A stretch of DNA of 64,000 nt from Cunninghamella blakesleeana (Eukaryota > Mucoromycota > Mucoromycetes > Mucorales > Cunninghamellaceae): positions 3,555,501 through 3,619,500 of the forward strand of contig JAFCIZ010000002.1 of the NCBI GenBank assembly GCA_017871115.1, written 5' to 3'. The translations under genes and the position numbers were made by a program. The notes beneath the pieces were generated by a model that saw only the letters and a program-made list of their open reading frames with translations, ran no database searches and had not been told where the DNA came from. Positions 36,288 to 48,964 of the stretch are shown here, in pieces (within the stretch, counting starts at the first letter, position 1; every line of letters starts with the position of its first letter).

Positions 36288-37376
36288 ATGTCTAGCCAAG
36301 CATCAAACATGATAAAGTTTTTACATACTATCGAAAACTTAAAAGTAAATATATATGTATTCGTATATTTACTTGTTTATATTTATTATTTTCTAGATCT
36401 AATATTTTTTTTTTTATTTTAATTATGAACAGAGGACTAAACGTACAGGTTGGGTGGATAATGGTATTCGTCAACCAGAATCAATAGCTGATCATATGCA
36501 TAGAATGGGTGTAATGGCCATGTTAATTGATGATCCAAGTTTAGATCGTAATAAGTAAAATAATCTATATATATATATATATAATATAAGAGTTTATTAT
36601 GAATATGATTTATATTATTTTGTAACTTACTGTTTTCCTTTCATTCCACTTCTGGTGTTATATATTAATAGGATTATAAGAATGTCTATAGTACATGATT
36701 TAGGTGAAGCTGTCGTGGTAAAAAAAAAAAAAAATGAAAAAAATAAAAATAACTTTTCTTTTCCTATATTTACTTGATATATATTAACATATCTATTCTA
36801 TCTTTTATTATTTATAATTAACAGGGTGATATTACACCTCATGCAGGCGTTAGTAAAGAAGATAAATATAATATGGAAAAGGTACTATATATATATATAT
36901 ATATATATATAATAATAGATTAAGAGATAATAAAAGGCTGTTATTTACAATATTCTTTTTTATTGTCATTATTAGAATGCTATGGATGGATTTCAAAAAT
37001 TATTAGGTAATACTCCTATGGCCAAAGAAATAGTTGACTTATGGCAAGAGTATGAAGAAGCTAAAACACCTGAGGCATTATTAGTAAAAGATTTGGATAA
37101 ATTTGAAATGATTGTACAAGCATTAGAATATGAAAAATGTAAGCAATAATATAATAAGAAACTATAATAAATAAACGAAATGTATGTTGTTACTTGCTAT
37201 GATTCAATACTAATATTTAATATATATATATCATCATATTCTATTTTATTTATTGTTTAGCTGATAACAAAAAACTTCAAGGATTCTTTGATTCAACAAA
37301 AGGCAAGTTCCAACATCCAACAGTAAAAGCATGGGTAGAAGCATTATATCAAGAAAGAAATGATATTAAGCAATAA
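36288..37376 (+). CDS. HDDC2: HD-domain 5'-deoxynucleotidase (HDDC2/YGK1 type)
   Basis: Metal-dependent HD-superfamily phosphohydrolase removing phosphate from deoxyribonucleoside 5'-monophosphates (activity known for YfbR and yeast homologues). Six exons (36288-36344, 36433-36554, 36672-36717, 36825-36881, 36976-37138, 37261-37376) give 186 residues, typical of the family. Motifs: RTKRTGWVDNGI, then SIADHMHRMG with the first His ligand, the IVHDLGEAVVGDITP segment with the HD pair and downstream Glu/Asp, and the C-terminal LVKDLDKFEMIVQALEYE with the last Asp ligand. All metal ligands look intact. Some exons are short (46 and 57 nt). Eight bases after the stop is a perfect 10-bp stem-loop. 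Confidence 0.95.
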
Positions 37377-37383
37377 ATAGCTA

Positions 37384-37419
37384 TTCCAAGTTTTGGGGGG
37401 TGTTTGTCCAAACTTGGAA
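37384..37419 (+). terminator. 3' UTR stem-loop after the HD-domain gene
   Basis: TTCCAAGTTT (37384-37393) and AAACTTGGAA (37410-37419) form a perfect 10-bp inverted repeat around a 16-base G/T-rich loop, starting 8 bases after the stop codon. It could be a transcript-end or RNA-stability element; as a terminator it is only a guess. Confidence 0.45.
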
Positions 37420-38862
37420 AATTTATTTTATTTTACAAAATGACACTCTAGCATAATATTAAAATTAAGAATTTTTTTTTGAATCTCAGTATCTCGATAA
37501 GAAAATTAGGATTTAACATATTACCAAAGTGTCAAATATTTAATTAATGCGATTATTGTATGTATATTATTATAATTACTATTATTATTATTATTATTTT
37601 CTCGATAATCATTCATTGGTTTATTAATACAACAACAAAATCATATATATATATAAATGTGAAATCATCATTTTATTAAAGATATAATTAATACTATTGT
37701 TATTTACATGAAACGTACATGTTCACTGGCCGTTAATTTGTGTACTTGCTCCAAAATTTGTAGCAAAAAATGATTAAAAAATAGCGATTTAAGGATTATA
37801 AATTACTATTCTTTATACTTGTGAAAATATTTATGTTGTTATACAATGCATATATATATTATTATTATCATTATCAATTGAAAAACTTTATTCCTGGTAA
37901 ACTTTATTTATAAATAGTAAACGATATTGCCTTTTTTTTTATTTTTTGTGAAGCATATACTAAAACAGAAGGCAGCAACGTAAGCAAATAAAAGAATTCT
38001 TAAAACTCCAAAAAAAAAAGAAAAGAAAAGAAAAAAAAAGGAAAAAAAAAAGTAATTACTCCCCCTTGATATCCATTTAAATAATTACTTTCTTTCTCTT
38101 TTTTATTTTATTTCGAAAAGACTTGTGTGACAAGAGTATGCATCCTATATACAAAGGTTTTGTTTGATATTTTTTCAGGAAACAACTTTAAGTATACTTT
38201 AGGATAGAAAAAAGAATGGAATTCGAACGTAAAAGGAACGATCATTATTCTCATCACCATTGTAATTTTTTATCAATATAATAAAATTTTATTTTATGAT
38301 TTTATTTAATAATAATCACTCTAATTTCTATATATTTGACTATAATAAAAATAAAAAATAAAAAAAGCTTCTAGAAGAAAAAGAAAAAGATACCGTAAGT
38401 ATCCTTGCTTCTAGCTCGTTAGTTTAACCATCAATGTAACCTAGGGTACAAAGTGTTAGAAAGATTCCTTTTCTGTAATCTTGCATTTATTTATTTTATA
38501 CTTGTAATTTTTATTTTAGTTTATCTTATTCTCTATTTATTAATAGACAATGAAATTGAAATGACAACAATCGACAACATCTATCAAAAAAAAAAAAAAA
38601 AAGATATACATACATAACCTTGTATGTATATCTTTTTTTAATTATTTATGAAAATTGGCAAAAATATTAAAAGGAAAATAATTTACAAACAGGAATTAAG
38701 AAGTTCTCATGCATCAGCTTCACTCGTATCACTGTTTTTTTAATAACAAGTTTCTTTTAGGTTATATTTAAACAGAGGGAAATTTCAAGATTAAAAAATA
38801 AATAAACAAATGAGGCTTTGTCTCTGTAGCAATATACTTAATGAGAACATGTCATTAAAAGG

Positions 38863-38897
<35 letters not shown>

Positions 38898-39420
38898 AAA
38901 AACTGGACTTCTGATTAATTGGTGGGGGGATAATACCCTTTATTATTATTATTATTATTATTATTAGCTTTATTATTTGTAAGCGGTTTCAAAACAAAAT
39001 AAAAAAAAAAAAAAAAGATTCATAATTGAATAGAATCGTAATCAAAATATATAACTTTTTTTAAAAAAAATATTTCGTTCATACATACTATTTTTAAAAA
39101 AGAAGAAAAAGTTTGGTTTAATGAATGTAAGTTACTAAATACATAATACATATATATATATATATATTGAACGAATGGGAAGGAGAAGAGGGGAATAAAA
39201 AAAATAAAAATGAAAAAAGAATACGTATATAAACATAGATAATTCTGGCATAGTAGTAAATAATTTAAAAAGCTTTAAAGAGATGAAAAAAAAAAGCACT
39301 GTATATAGCTAAAAAATAATTAAAAATAAACAACATAAATATCAAAAAGTTTCCGTGGTAGTAGTGTTTTATATATATATATATATTATTTCTTTTTTAC
39401 TATTTTCTTTTTTTTAATAG
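37420..39420. other. 2-kb intergenic region without a supported gene
   Basis: This separates the HD-domain gene (plus) from the 3' end of the C2H2 gene (minus). It contains a run of about 32 A at 38866-38895, TTA/ATT triplets at about 38942-38966, and several GAAAAA-rich tracts. A stretch at about 38400-38465 (TAGCTCGTTAGTTTAACC...) briefly resembles a tRNA A box but no B box follows. No coding signal. Confidence 0.5.
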
Positions 39421-40263
39421 TCAAAAATTAGTAATTGTAGATGCAGCAAGTAAATAATCCACATCCGAATGAAGAAACTGATCCAGTTGATTAAAACCAT
39501 TTTCATTTTTTTTTAATGGAGATGATACATTTTCGTAATTAAATGTTAACGAAGAAGCAATAGGCCCATCTTCATAATTGAATGGTAGTGGTATAGATAC
39601 TAATCTAATCGATGGTGACATTGGCAATACTAAACAGCAAGGAGTCATCGTGTCATGATGATGATCATTTTTTTGAACCAAAGGTAGGGAAGAAACGGGC
39701 GTGGATATATGCTTGTTAAAATGGTAAAAATAATCTGTTGTTGAAAAGGGTGATGATGAAGATATATCATTTATGGTTTCCGTCGGTGAAGTAGGTGGTG
39801 ATGGCAAAATATCTATTTTTGGTTGAATGGCCGGGTACTTTTGTTGTTGATATTTTTCAAATAAGCTAGTACAAGTTTCTTTTTTTTTTTTTTTAACGGC
39901 ATGTCGATATTTAGTATGCCTACGGAGATTACTCAAAATCGAAAATGCACGGCCGCAACCTTCACTAAATGTAAAAAAACGAATAGAATAGATTGATTCC
40001 AATGTATATATTAATATTAAGAATGCGACATCTTTTTATTTTTTTATTCTTAAATATATAACTTGTTACCTTGTACATTTAAAAGGTTTTTCGCCAGTAT
40101 GAGTAAGGATATGGGCCTTTAACGCGCTAGGTTTAAGAAAATGTTTTTCACAATAATTACATTGATGATAAATTGGTACTTTATTTTTTTTAGATTGATT
40201 ATCTGGTTGATTTGAATTCTCTTTCGTCAAATTATAAAATTCCGTGAAACCACCCAACTTCAT
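39421..40263 (-). CDS. two-finger C2H2 zinc-finger transcription factor
   Basis: Exons 40263-40070 and 39964-39421 (GTAACA donor, TTTAG acceptor) join to 245 residues. Finger 1 (about 35-55) is C-x2-C-x12-H-x3-H followed by the classic linker TGEKPFKC. The second finger straddles the intron: C-T-S-E-G-C, then x12-H-x4-H (about 63-87), followed by a Lys-rich patch suited to nuclear import. The rest is Ser/Thr/Pro-rich with acidic and hydrophobic patches and may be an activation region. A pair of C2H2 fingers with this spacing is typical of fungal DNA-binding regulators, but I cannot name the orthologue. Its 5' leader has a (GA)n tract (about 40311-40336) and an (AC)n(AT)n tract. Confidence 0.85.
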
Positions 40264-40304
40264 TTAAAAACTCGATTAAAGAAAATGTAAGAAATAAAGT
40301 AATA

Positions 40305-40341
<37 letters not shown>

Positions 40342-40416
40342 AAGAAATGAAATGAAATGAAGATGGATAATTATATATAAGATAAACAAAAATAATATAT
40401 ATAATACACAACATAT

Positions 40417-40473
<57 letters not shown>

Positions 40474-40742
40474 GATGTATTAAGGGAACACCTTTGTCAT
40501 ATGATTCATATATGCCAACTTTATATATTTTTATTCTCTTTTAGAAAACCAAATAAAATAAAAAAAGAACTTATAAAGTAACCGTACCCATTAAGTTGGG
40601 TTATTTATATGAAAAAGGGAGGATTATAAATGATTATTGTTTATATACACTAATTCTAAATATGGTGTTGATTCTAGATAAAGAAAAAAGAGGGAGAGAG
40701 AGAAGGGAGATGGAGAAAAATACCTAACAAACATTTGGTTCT

Positions 40743-40773
<31 letters not shown>

Positions 40774-41337
40774 GCTTCTGCTTAAGGAGATCTAAAAAAG
40801 TTTATTTAAAGTTTGAAGAGTTGGCGAATGCGTTGGCTTTTTTTTTTCCTTTTTTTTTCGTAATCAACAAAACACCACTGATTGATACTATCAGATAGAC
40901 AAATCCGGGGGGAAGAGAAACGAAAAAATGAAATTTGACCCAGTTAAATGTTATAAATAAATAAAAAGTTTAACCTTTTTTATATTTTTATGTTTATTTT
41001 AAATATTATGTTACAAAATAGAACTAAGAGAATAAAAAAAAAATTCTTGATACTTTATAAAAATGGAAATCAAGGCTATACAAATAAATAAATAAATAAA
41101 TAAATAATAGTTAAAAAATAAATGAATGAATGGAGAGAGAGTAAGAGAGGAATAAATGAAAAAATGATTGGTAGATTAAATAAACAAATAAATTAAAAAA
41201 TAATAAATGATATAGAGTAAAAAAAAAAAAAAATGGTACATGATCCGAAGAAATAAATAAAAAAGAAGGATAATGAGAATTATCAAAATAGAAATAGAAT
41301 AGAAATATATATATATTTCCTTTAATCCCTTTTTCCT
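40264..41337. other. intergenic region with (GA)n, (AC)n, (AT)n and T8A24
   Basis: Promoter side of the C2H2 gene and 3' side of the kinesin gene. Repeats: (GA)n about 40311-40336, (AC)n about 40420-40435, (AT)n about 40435-40469, T8A24 near 40742-40773 and AAAT tetramers near 41084-41107. Open frames here translate the repeats only. Confidence 0.55.
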
Positions 41338-44300
41338 TTAGAAACACATGAATTTATTTTTCTTGGTCATTAATTCTTCCATTCTATTTTCCAAAATCGA
41401 TCTTGCTTTTTCTGCTTTTTCTTTTAGTTTTCTTTCTTGTTCTAACGTTTGTTCTAATTGCTTTCTTCTTTCACTAGCTTCATCAGTAGTAGTCTTTTGT
41501 TGACTCATGATTTGAGTGACTTGAGATCTTAAATTTTGAATTTCCAAACTATAAGCTTGTTTTTCTCTATTCAAGACTTCCAATTGTTTTTTAGCATCCC
41601 TTACTGATGTTTCTGATCTAGATAATTGATGCTCTAATTTACTAATGACATCTTGATGAGCTCGAACATCAGATTCAGCTATTTGTGCTTTACGTTGTAA
41701 AGATCTTAATAATTTTTCATATTGATCAGCAGTAGTTTGTGTGGATTGTTGACTGTTAGGTAAACTGATGTCACTTAAAAGACTATTAGTTGTATTGACT
41801 GAATCATGACGCTTAAGAATGGTGGATTGGGGTGATGCTGTCATTGTAGCAGTTGGTTTAGGTGATGTAGGTCTAGGAGATCCAATGGGCGAGTTGGCAG
41901 AAGATGACGATGAAGAGTTAGTAGAGGAGGTGGAAACTGTAGTAGAAGGTGGTGGAGCAGGTAAAGGCGTGGTTGGAATAGGTGGTAAAGGATTAGAAGG
42001 AGGAGCTGATGGTGGTGGAATTGAACCTGTACGACTAATATAGGAAGAAGTTGATGAAAACGATCTAGGTCTATCAAATGATCCACGTGGTAATTGACCA
42101 ACTGATTGTCTTAAAATACTACTGCTATGGAGATCATCAGGGTGTTGATCCATGGCTGATATGGCACGGAACGAATTAGATTTCTGTAATTTAGCAAGAT
42201 TTCCATTTGATGATAATTCACGATGCATTTTATATCCAATAGAAGGTGGTGGAGAAGAAACTCTAGGTGTTTGAGGAGGTGAAGTGAAATTATTAGGATG
42301 AACTGATTTATTATTACTAGATGATGCTGGTGATGGTGATGATGAGGAAGAAGATGCAAGAATACCTGTAGAAACAGAAGATGAAAGTGGTGGTAAAGAA
42401 TAACGAGGTAAGATTTGTTCCATTTCTTTTTCCATACGGTCATTAGCTGATGAAAGCTTCATTAATTCCAATTCCATGTTTTTCGTTTCAATAGTGAATT
42501 GATTTCGTTGTAATACTAGCTGAGATTCTAAACCATCTACTTGGATCATTAACTGTGTTTTATCATTGGCAAACTGTTTTAATTGTTCTAATAATTCTTC
42601 ACGACTAGCATTTTCATTGATATCATTGTTAAATTGTTGTGATAGACGATGTTCACGTTCAAGTTGTTCCTGATTAAGTGATGATGTTCTTGGTAATGAT
42701 GATAAGGTAGAAGAGGTTGCTGTTGCTGCTGCTATTTGAAGTTTGGTTATGACTTCATCTCTCTCACGAATAATATTTTCTTGTTGAGAGATTTGTTTTA
42801 ATAAACAACCAACATCATAAGATTGCATACCGGCTACAGGTGATGCTGATGGTGGTAAATCATAATTAGAAGTTGAAGTGGAATGCTCTTGATCTAGTTT
42901 ATTATTTGTTGAATCAGCACGATTTCTACGATGTAATTGATCCTGTAATTGTTGCAATTGGCTTGATTTCTTTGCATGACTTGTCACTGCTTCTTCCAAC
43001 TTTTCTTGCATCAATTGTAAAGATTCTTCTAAAGTAGTAATCATATGGCTTTTTTCTTTATTGATTTTTTTACTTTCTTCCAAATCATCCATAGCCTTAT
43101 CTATACGAGAATCATATTCATCTTGATCTAATTGACGAGCACGCTGTAAGATTTGGACTTTTTCTTCCATTTCTGCCAACATACCAGTAGTATCATTTGC
43201 TGCCAATAACTCCCTTTCCTTTTCCATAAATGCCATGGTTTCTTTCAATTCTGCTTCTACTTGAGTTAATTTAGCCGCCTGTTTTTCCATTTGTTGGTGA
43301 GCTTTTACTAATTCCTCTTTGGTTGTTTCTAATTCAGCTTTTAATGAATTATTTTTTTGAGTGGTTTCTTCTACAGCTTTATCCAACTCAATGATTTGAC
43401 TCTCTAAAGCCATCACACGTTGTTCTTCAATGGTAGCGCTTGCTCTTTTCTTTTGTTCATTGTCATTATTATTCAAGATTTCGGATTTTGCATCAGCCAA
43501 AGCTTGTTTTAATTGTTGTGTCAAAGTATCTCCCTTTTCTACAGATTGAGATAATTCCAAAATTCTTGTTTCTAATTTAGCAATATTCTTAACTTTGGCT
43601 TCATAATCAGCATCACGTAAAGTATGAATCTTTTGTAATTCAGCAATAGAAAATAAAGAAGCTGTAGTTTTATCGTCATAACGTCTTAATGATTTATCCA
43701 ACCAAGAAATAATCATATCCAATTGCTTACGCTCCATACCAAGTAAGGCCATATCACGTAAAATGGCTTCCATTTCCTTTTTCATTGTGGCTAACCATTG
43801 ATCCTTTCTTTCATTATCCTTTTCTAACTGTTGTACATGAGCATTTTTAGCTTCCAATAATTGTTGTAATTGTGTCATAGAGGTTTCCATATCCTTAAGT
43901 TGTTGTTCAAAAATATGAATGATTTGTTCTTGTTTTAATTCCAATTCTTGAAGATGAAGAACTTCTAATTTTAATTTTTCTACTTCATCTAATCGAATAC
44001 GAAGCGTCATTTGTGTTCCCTTTTCATGTTCCCATAATTGTTTTTGTAAATCAGTCTGCTTGGTTAATAAAGCTGTATTTTCTTCTTGATGATGTTCAAG
44101 TTGACTGTTAATGGTTGCAATAGTGGTTTGAGCTACTTCATATTCTTTTTCTAAGGTGGTATATTTTTCTTTCATATCTGTCAATTGATTTTCTAATGAA
44201 GCTGTTTTTTCTGAATGGGATGTACGAAGTTGAGATAATTCTTGATGTAATCCATCCATTTCCACTAATTTCTTTTCTAAAACAGTAATGTAAGCTTCTT

Positions 44301-47300
44301 TTTGCTCCATTTGATGGTGTAATGCTTGCATAGAGGGATGATCGATACCCTTATCAGCTTGTAAATTATTCACATTAATAGAATCGGGTATATTTACAGA
44401 GTGACGTCGAATAGAGGCCAATGTTTCTTTTAACTCATTACATTGTGTTGTAGAAGCTTCCATTTCTTGTAATAAATGTTCATGTTGTAAATGAATACTT
44501 TCTCTTCTAGCTAATGCTTCTTCATTTTCATCATCTTGTTGATCATCAACTTGTTTGGTTTGATTAAAAGCATCAATTTTTTTTTGTAATATTGCCATAT
44601 GTTTTTCTTGTAAAGCTAGACGTTGTTCTGCTGCTTCAGCCAATACGTTCCATCGTTCTTGTTGTTCTTCGGCTTTAGCTAATTTAGATTCCAAGCCGGC
44701 AATATAATGTTCAGTAGTGGCATCCATTTCTTGGAAATGAATGATTTTATTTTTTAACGCCAACAAAATATCTTGATCACGTGTTGCTTCTTCCGTTGAA
44801 ACCGCAAGTTTTGTTTCTAATTCTTGAATATAAAGTTCAGATGTCTGTTCACGTTCCATGACTTTGGCTAATTTTTCTTGTAATTCAATTAAGGAAGCAT
44901 GTTCCTGGTCACGTAATGTTTGATATTCTTGGATTTTTTTTTCTTGTTCTGTTAATACTTCATCAGAATGTGTTAAAGCAGCTCTTGCCAAAGCTAACTG
45001 AGATTCTAAACCAGATATTGATTTTTCATATTCTTCAATTACAGGTTCAACCAAATGTTGGAAATCCATACTTCCAAGAGCAGAATCATGAGATATATTG
45101 GATGCATGGCTATTTTTAGTGGATGGCTTATTATTGTTATTGATACTATTATTTTCCAATTCGTCAGCACAAGATAATGAAGTAGAGCTTGAATTAGCAG
45201 ATGAAGATGTGTCAGAAGTTATGGGGTGATTTTTTTGATTCCCTAATTGAGATTCTACCCATTGATTTCGTTCACGTGTTACAATTAATTCATTATTTAA
45301 TTCTTCGATTTGTCGTCTTAAATCAGATACTAATATATATTGATCATGGTCATAATCTACTTGATCTACTGCACCATTTGTTGCTGATGAAGCTGTTGTG
45401 ATAGAATTAAGTACAGCTGAAGGAGATGGGCTAGGAGGTAAAGGTTCATGTTCAATAGATGAAGAGGGAGAAATAGTTCTATTAGAGGAGGAATGATTTG
45501 TTGTTGCTACTGCATTTGCAGTATTTGCTGCTGTCGTTGAAGTTTTTAATGAACGAATTTCCATTTTTAATTTGCCAATAAGAGATCTTAAAAATTCAGG
45601 ACTATCATTTGTCATCCATTCTTCAGCTTCATTTTTTTCAGCTTTGTTTTTAATACTTCTAGCACGGAAAGCATATTTAATAGTATTTGCAGTTTCAGTT
45701 AAATTTAATTCAGCAGGACTGATACAAGCAATCATCAACGTTGTAGCATTACCACCCAAAGAATCTTGAAGTAACCTTGTTAATTTTGAATCCCGATAAG
45801 GGACATGAGTAGTTTTTTTATTATAAGAAGGATCCGATAAAGCAGAAATGACATTTCCTAAAGCTAATAGTCCAGCGTTGATATTAATTCCTTCTTTTCT
45901 TCTATCTCCTTGAGCAGCTGTTCTTTTTAATCGTTCTGAACCAGCTAAATCAACAAAATGAAACTTAGATTGTACAATGACCCAATCACCATCTTCGTCA
46001 GCAGTACACTGTTCTTCTTCTTTGGTAGTAGATTGACGTTCCATTTGTCCTACCATTGCTTTGACATTAAGATAACTTGATCTTCTAGCTAGAAGAGAGG
46101 ATTTGGTACTTGTAGGTGATAAATCACGTTTTCTTAATGAAGGATTACTTGATTTAGATGCACTAGGAACCCATTTTTCTTGCTTTAAAGTGACGGTAAA
46201 AATAGCATGAGAACGTGATGATTTAGCATTCATGTCTGTAGATCCAGTTGCTCTATTATCTGTACCAATTTGTAGATATCTAAATTAGTAATACAAAAAA
46301 AAAAAAAAAAAACCGAAAAATAGGAGTTTATAAAATTATAATTAATAAAGTTACCTAGTTGCTTATAATATAAAAAAAAATAACTTACTTTAAGACTTCT
46401 TCAGTATTATCAACCAAAACTTCTTTTACGCCATTCCAATATATATGACCTTTAGCATCTTCGCGAATAGTAACGGGAAGTCGTTCATTTAAAGGAGCTG
46501 AATTTAATAAATCAATTAACTCTTCATTATAAATTTCAACAAAAGAAACGTGAACTGTATTTTTAGTAGATTTATCCAAAAGATCTGTTTGGGGTATTGG
46601 TGTTGACCCTCGTCTTAAAGGATGGTGAAGGTTACTACTGCTATTTGTTGTAGATAAAGATGGCATCATGGAAGCTGGTCTTAATTTTGACGAAGAGGCT
46701 GTTTTTCTAGGCAATCGTAATCCAGAAGAAGAAGGAGGAAAAGTGGAGGTTGGTGATTTTTTATTGTTATTATTATTATTAATTAATGATGTAGGTGAAA
46801 ATGTTGTGGTAGGGTTTAATCTTTCGAATAATGCAGACATAGCACGAGGAATAATACCTATAGGTAACCAAAAATAAAAGATAAAAAATATATATATGTG
46901 ATATTTAAAATTAGATTCATCATTTAATATTAAAAATTTATGTATATAAAAATAAATAAAAGCTATGGAATCATTTTTTTTATATAATCATGAAAAAGTA
47001 TAAATTTAGTAAAAAATCATGATGTTACCTTCTTGATCAGGATCTGTGGAGTGTTGATAATCCATAGCTGTGCCCATTGTGTATGTTTTTCCAGATGAAG
47101 TTTGGCCCTGTGTAACAAAAAAATGGAAATGAATAAATGGGTTTTTTAATCTTTTTAAAACATGTCAATTTATTTTTGTAAATCACTTACATAGGCTAAT
47201 ATGGTAACATTATAACCTATGTATGAGATTTTTTTTTTTAAAAAAAAAAAAAAAGGAAAAAAGAAAAATAAAATGATTATAATAATTAGTTTCTATTTCC

Positions 47301-47771
47301 TATTTCAATTTCTATTATATATCTATATCTATATATCTATATATCTATATATCTATATATATTACCATCTACAAAACGATCTACTAAATTGGATGCAACT
47401 CCTGTAAATACTTCTTCTTGTTTACTTTCAGTATCAAATACATAATCAAAAGTAAAAGATTTAGCATGAGGTACAATAGTGACAGTATTTCCAAAGGTTT
47501 TTATAACATCTGAATCAGAACTATGTGAGAATCGTGGTTGAGATCGATCTTGTTGTGTTAATGGTCTTACTCTTAAAGCTATGTATAACATAATAAAGTA
47601 AAATAGGCACATATAATAAAATATAATAAAATAAAGAATAGGATCGAGTTAATTTATTGATCTAAAACCTTCTATTTTATTTTGATGTATTCAATTTATA
47701 TTACCAACTTGGACAGCTGCAGTTTGTGAATCTTTTGTAGATATAGTCGGTGATGGTAAATTTATAGTCAT
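41338..47771 (-). CDS. kinesin-4-like plus-end motor (KIF4/chromokinesin-like)
   Basis: Six exons (47771-47705, 47578-47366, 47216-47191, 47107-47029, 46857-46389, 46279-41338) sum to 1,931 residues. The N-terminal motor has ALRVRPL (about 23), GYNVTILAY, the P-loop GQTSSGKT at 103-110, [12 protein letters not shown], switch I SSRSH (about 305), switch II DLAGSE (about 394) and the [19 protein letters not shown] segment. The closing [14 protein letters not shown] is typical of kinesin-4. A long coiled coil (about 640-1470), a Ser/Pro-rich region and a final coiled coil follow. Two large inserts enlarge the motor to about 480 residues: about 80 Asn/Ser/Pro/Lys-rich residues before the [10 protein letters not shown] strand (about 144-224), and about 65 after TVTLKQ (about 320-388). 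Kinesin-4 members organise spindle midzones or regulate microtubule dynamics. Confidence 0.92.
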
Positions 47772-48964
47772 AGTTTTAAATATAGGTCATTAAAAGGTTG
47801 GAATATATGGATGTATTGAGATGTATATATGAGTTGTATTGTTTTTTTAAATAATAAATATATATAAATATATATCAGTGAGTGTGTATGTCAGTGAGTG
47901 TATGAGCTGTTTGAGTGTATGTATATATAAATATGACTGAAGAAGGGCAATGAATAATTTATATATAAATCTATTTTTTTTTTTTTCCAATATTAATGAG
48001 AGACAAAAATGAAAACTAGAGTAAAAAAAACAACAACAAAAAAAAAAAAAATACAATATATATAAGTTAGAAAAATAAGAAAGAGAAAGAAAAGAAAAAA
48101 AAAAAGGTTGGAGTAAAATTATATAAAAAAAAAGGAGAGAGAAAAGTAATCGGACTTTTAAATAATAAGTAAAGTAATAATAATAAAAGATAAAAAAAAT
48201 ATATATATAAAGATATACAAGGGGTTATAATAATCAAGGAGAATGGATGCTTATGTGAGTGTAAGGCAATTGTGATGAAGTTATACCTGTTTTTTTTATT
48301 TTAGATAAACGATCGTACTTGAAAAAAAAAAATGAAAAAAAACGACTAAATGAGTGAATGAATATGTAATTAAGTGACTATAATTATATAAAAAAAGGTT
48401 TTGTTTCATTAGTTCTGGGATTATATTGTCATTTTGGTTATTTATTTATATTTTATTTGTTTATCATGCAAAAGAATACTGCATTATTTATATACTCACT
48501 AACTTTTTTAGCTTATTGTTAATAAAAAGGAAAGGAAGGAAATAAGGAAGGAAGGAAGAAAAGAAGGAAGAAAAGAAAAAGATTTATTTTTTATTATTTT
48601 TATTTTTATTGTCATTTATATATATATAAATATATATGAAAATTTAGAATAAAGATTACAATAAGACATACACACACACACACACACAGAAAATCTTAAT
48701 ATAATTATATTAATCCTTAACCAATAAAACTTTTCAGAAAATATAATTTGTCCTACCAATTAGTTGGAAGCACAGACACAACTAAATTTTTGAGAAATTA
48801 GAATGATTTTATTGAGTTTTAAAAAAAATTATATATTATATTTATATAATTGTTATTTTTTTTTGATAAAAAACAATAGAATAGAATACTTTTTTTAATT
48901 ATTTTTTAGCTATTAAAAATTATTATTTACTTTTTTTTTTTCTTCTTGTATATAATTTTTATGA
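47772..48964. other. intergenic stretch, no gene seen
   Basis: Promoter side of the kinesin gene. It contains GTGAGTGTATG-like repeats (about 47878-47930), GGAA tetramers (about 48529-48570) and (AC)n at 48670-48687. No supported coding region. Confidence 0.5.

Noticed and set aside
38400..38465. tRNA-like A-box string TAGCTCGTTAGTTTAACC
   Set aside because: No B box (GGTTCGANTCC) at the needed distance and no acceptor-stem pairing found.
41819..46877. Frames in other phases within the kinesin gene
   Set aside because: Created by low-complexity Ser/Pro and coiled-coil codons read out of frame.
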